This document shows, piece by piece, positions 6,420 to 9,260 of a stretch of DNA of 9,260 nt. Below the pieces are notes generated by a model. The model did not search any database and had not been told where the DNA came from. It saw nothing but the letters and a program-made list of their open reading frames with translations. The stretch's first letter is position 1. Each line of letters starts with the position of its first letter. The position numbers and the translations under genes are program-made. The stretch is from JBHHZI01 sp046757965 (lineage in GTDB: Bacteria; Acidobacteriota; Polarisedimenticolia; SMYD01): NCBI GenBank assembly GCA_046757965.1, contig JBHHZI010000128.1:1-9260 (forward strand), written 5' to 3'.

Positions 6420-7404
6420 GGTCAGATTCCGGACCGTCGGGGACGTACTTCTCACAGGCCGCCACCCGTCGGGTCCCCACCGGATAGAGCGGCGGGTCGA
6501 CCTCGCGGCAGGCCGCGAACACGTCGGGGCAGCGCGGCGAGAATCGACACCCGGCCGGCAGATCGGCAAGGTCCGGCACCCGGCCGGGAATCGCCGCCAG
6601 ACGCCTGTCTGGTCCGGGCCGCGCCGTCCCGGGCCGCGAGGCGAGCAGGCCGGCCGTGTACGGGTGCTTTGGATCGCGGAACAGGTCCGTCGCCGGGGAC
6701 TCCTCCACCACGCGCCCGGCATACATCACGGCCACCCGGTCGGCGATCTCGGCGACCACGCCCAGGTCGTGGGTGATGAGGAGCACCGCCAGCCCGCGGT
6801 CCCGGCGGAGATCGGCAAGGAGCTGGAGGATCTGGAGCTGGATGGTGACATCCAGTGCGGTGGTGGCTTCGTCGGCGATGATCAGGTCGGGGTCGCAGGA
6901 CAGCGCCAGGGCGATCATGACACGTTGCTGCATGCCGCCGCTCATCTGGTGCGGATAGTCATCGACGCGGCGCTCCGGCTCCGGGATGGCCACCGTCCGC
7001 AGCAATTCCACCGCGCGCTCGCGCGCCGCCGCGCGCGACATCCTCCGGTGCACGCGCAGCGTCTCGCTGATCTGGCTTCCCACCGTGAAGACCGGGTTGA
7101 GCGACGCCCCGGGTTCCTGGAAGATCATGGCGATCTGCGCGCCACGGATCTGCCGCAGCTCGCGCCCACGCAGGCCGAGAAGATCCCGTCCTTTCCAGAG
7201 GATACGGCCCTTCGCGATGCATCCGGGAGGGCTCAGCAGCCGCAGGACCGACAGGGCCAGGACGGTCTTTCCACACCCGGACTCACCGACCAGGCCGACG
7301 ATCTCTCCGGCATCGACGTGCAGGCTGACGTCATCCACCGCACGCACCGTGCCGTTGGGTGTGTCGAAGGTGCTGACCAGGTTCTCGATGGTCAGAAGCG
7401 CCAC
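6412..7404 (-). CDS. oppD: Oligopeptide/dipeptide-type ABC importer ATP-binding protein, OppD/DppD-like
   Basis: 330 aa from GTG 7404, which gives the family-typical MALLTIENL start. Visible: Walker A GESGCGKT (40-47), Q-loop in MIFQEPGASLNPVFTVG, signature MSGGMQQRVMIALAL (154-168), Walker B LIIADEATTALDVT (174-187), H-loop His212 in ITHDLGVVAE. The Opp/Dpp C-terminal region follows (HPYTAGLLAS at 247-256), with four cysteines (C286, C292, C299, C317) in the pattern GCRFSPRCPD...AAC...AAC. MSGGMQQRV and EATTALDVT mark OppD rather than OppF. An adjacent in-frame GTG (7407) is possible; a GGGGAG lies 4 nt before 7404. An ATG at 7533 would extend it into the mutase gene and is unlikely. It begins 52 nt after the mutase stop. 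No OppA, OppB or OppC gene is adjacent. Confidence 0.92.
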   Translation of the reverse strand: MALLTIENLVSTFDTPNGTVRAVDDVSLHVDAGEIVGLVGESGCGKTVLALSVLRLLSPPGCIAKGRILWKGRDLLGLRGRELRQIRGAQIAMIFQEPGASLNPVFTVGSQISETLRVHRRMSRAAARERAVELLRTVAIPEPERRVDDYPHQMSGGMQQRVMIALALSCDPDLIIADEATTALDVTIQLQILQLLADLRRDRGLAVLLITHDLGVVAEIADRVAVMYAGRVVEESPATDLFRDPKHPYTAGLLASRPGTARPGPDRRLAAIPGRVPDLADLPAGCRFSPRCPDVFAACREVDPPLYPVGTRRVAACEKYVPDGPESDHD

Positions 7405-7456
7405 CACGCTCCCCGGGTGTCCCGTGTCCACGTTTCCCGCCGCCCGGTCATCCTTC

Positions 7457-9187
<1,731 letters not shown>

Positions 9188-9194
9188 GGGCCTC

Positions 9195-9260
9195 TCACTC
9201 GGCGCGTCGTCCGCCGTCCCGCGCCTGGATCCGGGCAGGACGATACAACAGCGCGCGACC
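9195..9260 (-). other. Possible 3' end of an upstream gene, or mutase leader region
   Basis: One minus-strand frame is open from the window edge to a TGA at 9197-9195, giving 21 residues ending in a basic tail (ARDGGRRAE). The stop would lie 7 nt before the mutase ATG, which fits an operon junction. The other two minus-strand frames are also open here: one runs into the mutase, and the other ends in a TGA overlapping the mutase ATG (ATGA). With 66 nt in view I cannot tell which, if any, is coded. Confidence 0.2.

Noticed and set aside
6420..6722. Longer start for the OppF-like gene at 6722
   Set aside because: The extra residues are the out-of-frame reading of the OppD-like C-terminus; the 8-nt overlap start at 6419 gives the normal length.
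5202..6776. 524-codon plus-strand open frame
   Set aside because: Antisense to both Opp ATPases; rich in Arg, Gly, His and Pro with no motif or hydrophobic pattern. Long antisense frames are usual in DNA this GC-rich. The plus-strand frames at 1735-2820 and 6406-7815 are rejected for the same reason.

Overview
High-GC DNA whose genes all lie on the minus strand, so transcription runs from base 9260 towards base 1. A signal-peptide-bearing TolC-type outer-membrane channel and an ExbB/ExbD-type proton channel point to a Gram-negative (diderm) bacterium. The mix of families (split acyl-CoA mutase, Opp-type ATPases, TolC, YIP1, MacB-type ATPase, ExbB) suggests an environmental, possibly uncultured lineage, but I cannot name a phylum from sequence alone.

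Layout in transcription order. (1) 9187-7457: catalytic large subunit of a split, B12-dependent methylmalonyl-CoA-type mutase. (2) 7404-6412 and 6419-5328: two Opp/Dpp-type peptide or nickel importer ATPases (OppD-like, then OppF-like) that overlap by 8 nt; neither permease nor a binding protein is in the window. A GC-rich hairpin follows the second stop codon. (3) 5238-3559: TolC-family outer-membrane efflux protein. (4) 3359-2538: YIP1-family membrane protein. (5) 2529-1738: MacB/LolD-type ABC ATPase, 8 nt after the YIP1 gene. No periplasmic adaptor and no MacB-type permease accompany the TolC and ATPase genes. (6) 1737-1466: the longest gap, with an FNR/FixK-like palindrome and a weak candidate promoter. 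(7) 1465-722: ExbB/TolQ/MotA-family proton-channel subunit. (8) 709 to beyond base 1: a GTG-initiated gene 12 nt further on.

The most unusual object is gene 8. Its first ~38 residues are an ExbD/TolR N-terminus: a short cytoplasmic leader and one membrane helix carrying the channel aspartate. It then passes in frame, with no linker, into an HflC-type SPFH/Band 7 domain instead of the ExbD periplasmic domain. Both parent families have the same topology (N-terminus in, one helix, C-terminal domain in the periplasm), so the hybrid is topologically sensible. It sits directly after an ExbB gene, where ExbD is expected. One reading is a proton-motive-force-coupled SPFH/HflC complex. The sober alternatives are a recent deletion fusion at a short stretch of shared sequence, or an assembly chimera. 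The gene runs off the left edge, so its C-terminus and following neighbours are unseen.

The other genes belong to well-known families. What is odd about them is that several ATPases and subunits appear without their usual partners.
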